Assembly (NCBI GenBank): GCA_007859835.1 | Contig: SJPJ01000001.1 | Coordinates: forward strand, 3,095,922-3,159,921 | Direction of reading: 5' to 3' | Length of the DNA stretch: 64,000 nt | Source of the DNA: Novipirellula herctigrandis | GTDB taxonomy: Bacteria; Planctomycetota; Planctomycetia; Pirellulales; Pirellulaceae | Part shown: piece after piece, positions 62,574-64,000 of the stretch | Layout of the letters: each line of letters opens with the position of its first letter | Position numbering within the stretch: position 1 is the stretch's first letter | Notes under the pieces: model-generated | Told to the model about the DNA's origin: nothing | What the model saw: the letters and a program-made list of their open reading frames with translations, nothing else | Database searches by the model: none | Position numbers and translations under genes: made by a program

Positions 62574-63476
62574 TCATCCACCCAACGCCAACACGGCGAC
62601 TCCCACCAAAATTCCGAGTATACACGCTGCTTTGGGCCAAAAGTTAGCTTCTCCCAACGCTCGAATCCCAAACGAGAACGAAATTACCACGCTACAGCGT
62701 CTTACGACTGAGACGATCGAGACGAGTGCTTCGGGGTCCGCCAAGGCCGTAAAGTAGAATATGTCAGCAACCAACAGCAGCGGGCAGATCGCCAAATTGA
62801 TCCATCGCCACTGAAAGGGCGTCCGTTCACGATGGTTGCGTGACCAAGAAACGGCCATCGGAATCATCACTGGAACCAAGTAAACCGAAAACCACGCCTG
62901 GACCGTAGACGGAGTGATTCCGACTGATTGGAGAAGGAATTTGTCATAGATCGAGCTTAGGGCACCTAAAATAGTTGCCACAATCATCATCGCCACCCCA
63001 CGGTCACGGCGGAACGAAACCCCTTCGCGCAACCCCACAGCGGAGAAACTCCAAAACGCGATCAAGACAATCACGATCCCAATCCACTGGGACACCGACG
63101 GACGTTCACGCAGAAACAACGCGGCAATGGCAATCGTCCACACCGGACTCGTCGATCGGATTGGCGCGGCGATGGAAAGAGGAAGTCGCTTGAGCGAAAA
63201 GAAGGCAAGCGTCCATGACGCGCCAACCAGGATGCTTTTTGCGATCAGCAATACATGTTTACCCATCGAAAGCGAATCGACTCGCAGCAACCGATGAGGC
63301 ACCGTCTCAGGCGAGATTGCTGACCAAGCGATAAACGGCAACCACAACACGCAACCCACCGAAACGCTGATGAGCAGCACGATGGGAACGGCGTTTTTTC
63401 GCACCGCCATTTTTTTCGTGACATCATAAAAGCCAAGCAGAATCGCGGAAACCGCCGAAAGTCCAATCCAAGTCAT
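62574..63476 (-). CDS. EamA/DMT-family transporter
   Basis: 300 residues with ten hydrophobic segments in two EamA halves: ISAILLGFYDVTKKMAVRKN type start, SIAAPIRSTSPVWTIAIAAL at the end of half one, and SIVSVVRRCSVVISFSFGIR in half two. Members export or import small metabolites such as amino acids or sugars; substrate unknown. The IS right end is 31 bases beyond its stop, so the insertion is just behind the gene and does not break it. Confidence 0.88.
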   Translation of the reverse strand: MTWIGLSAVSAILLGFYDVTKKMAVRKNAVPIVLLISVSVGCVLWLPFIAWSAISPETVPHRLLRVDSLSMGKHVLLIAKSILVGASWTLAFFSLKRLPLSIAAPIRSTSPVWTIAIAALFLRERPSVSQWIGIVIVLIAFWSFSAVGLREGVSFRRDRGVAMMIVATILGALSSIYDKFLLQSVGITPSTVQAWFSVYLVPVMIPMAVSWSRNHRERTPFQWRWINLAICPLLLVADIFYFTALADPEALVSIVSVVRRCSVVISFSFGIRALGEANFWPKAACILGILVGVAVLALGG

Positions 63477-63561
63477 CCCAAGAAGATGCCAAGCTTTTGT
63501 GGCGTTGGGAATAGGACGGATAAATGATTCCGTTCGCGAACACGCTCATCATGCAACGTGT

Positions 63562-63993
63562 TTAGCTTGCCGACCGAGATACCCAAACGCTGCAATGGGC
63601 ATGGCGCAGGACGAACCGCGAAACACTTCCAAGCAACATTCGGCTGATCGACCCACGCTCGGAATCGCCAACGACAATCAAATCGGATTGCCGCTTGGTG
63701 CACTCATTCACGATCGCTTCACCCACATGTGGCGACTCGATGATTTCAAGCGAAATATTGTCCGCCAATTTTGGAAACTTGTCGCGGCCTTGTTTCAAGT
63801 GATGCATCGCTGCGACGCGTTGTTCGGTGCGGTACTGAACAACATTTGGCATCAAATCCTGGCTAAAAGTCTGCAACAATGGAACGATCCCCAACAACTG
63901 CATCTTCGTGGCTTCATCCCAATCGAGTTCCGCAATTTCGTTGCATGCATGCTCGGAGTCAGGGGTATCATTATAGGCGACCATGATATCCAA
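63562..63993 (-). CDS. Universal stress protein (UspA family), start near window edge
   Basis: 143 residues from TTG at 63993, or 140 from ATG at 63984; the frame stays open to the window edge, so a start just outside is possible. UspA fold: DIMVAYNDTPDSEHACNEIA at the start, IVNECTKRQSDLIVVGDSER, GSISRMLLGSVSRFVLRHAH and SVWV at the end, close to the ATP-binding motif G-x2-G-x9-G-S. Cytoplasmic; role in stress response by family only. Confidence 0.85.
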   Translation of the reverse strand: MDIMVAYNDTPDSEHACNEIAELDWDEATKMQLLGIVPLLQTFSQDLMPNVVQYRTEQRVAAMHHLKQGRDKFPKLADNISLEIIESPHVGEAIVNECTKRQSDLIVVGDSERGSISRMLLGSVSRFVLRHAHCSVWVSRSAS

Positions 63994-64000
63994 CGGACTA

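Overview
The window looks like chromosome from a Rhodopirellula-like member of the Planctomycetota (Pirellulaceae). I infer this from gene content; I could not search a database. The markers are many secreted glycoside hydrolases, DUF1080 and DUF6807 proteins, TAT-exported Gfo/Idh/MocA oxidoreductases, large secreted multihaem c-type proteins, and a complete planctomycete-type bacterial microcompartment (BMC) operon.

Layout. 1-9.9 kb: end of a PAS sensor gene, then secreted sugar hydrolases (LamG-GH95 and GH29 alpha-L-fucosidases, and a GH36-like enzyme with an NPCBM domain). 10-17.5 kb: two convergent, paralogous multihaem proteins of the HzsA-related type, then a beta-propeller/cytochrome c peroxidase-like protein. 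18-25.5 kb: carbohydrate genes (GH172/DUF2961, TIM-barrel isomerase, zinc-type dehydrogenase, HUMPS-family decarboxylase, DUF1080) facing DUF6807 and Gfo/Idh genes. 25.6-40 kb: signalling and housekeeping: two paralogous GGDEF proteins, a degenerate receiver leading a gspE-gspF-pseudopilin operon, a zinc-ribbon membrane protein, a soluble CZB chemoreceptor, an MnmE-like GTPase lacking the usual C-terminus, and a metallopeptidase/ATP-grasp pair. 40-48.3 kb: miaB, an inactive/active M16 peptidase pair, and uncharacterised genes including a 56-residue proline-rich ORF read directly from the sequence. 48.4-57.0 kb: the BMC operon on the minus strand: deoR-pduL-BMC-H-BMC-H-ackA-BMC-P-aldehyde dehydrogenase-BMC-P-unknown-BMC-P-class II aldolase-malate/lactate dehydrogenase. 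57.2-64 kb: a membrane-anchored MutS-like ATPase coupled to a polytopic membrane protein, an intact-looking IS element with 8-bp target duplication, a DMT transporter and a universal stress protein.

How the genes may work together. Fucosidases would release L-fucose. The aldolase would split L-fuculose-1-phosphate or L-rhamnulose-1-phosphate into DHAP and L-lactaldehyde. The acylating aldehyde dehydrogenase, PduL and acetate kinase would turn lactaldehyde into lactate with ATP gain inside or next to the shell, and the last gene may oxidise the product. Sugar isomerase and kinase genes for this route are not in the window. The most useful new observations are: three copies of a 12-bp motif in front of deoR that look like its operator; four helix tags that look like encapsulation peptides, one of them on an unidentified 201-residue protein; a +1 (or -2) frame relation inside the transposase of a recently inserted IS; and several signalling domains with lost key residues.
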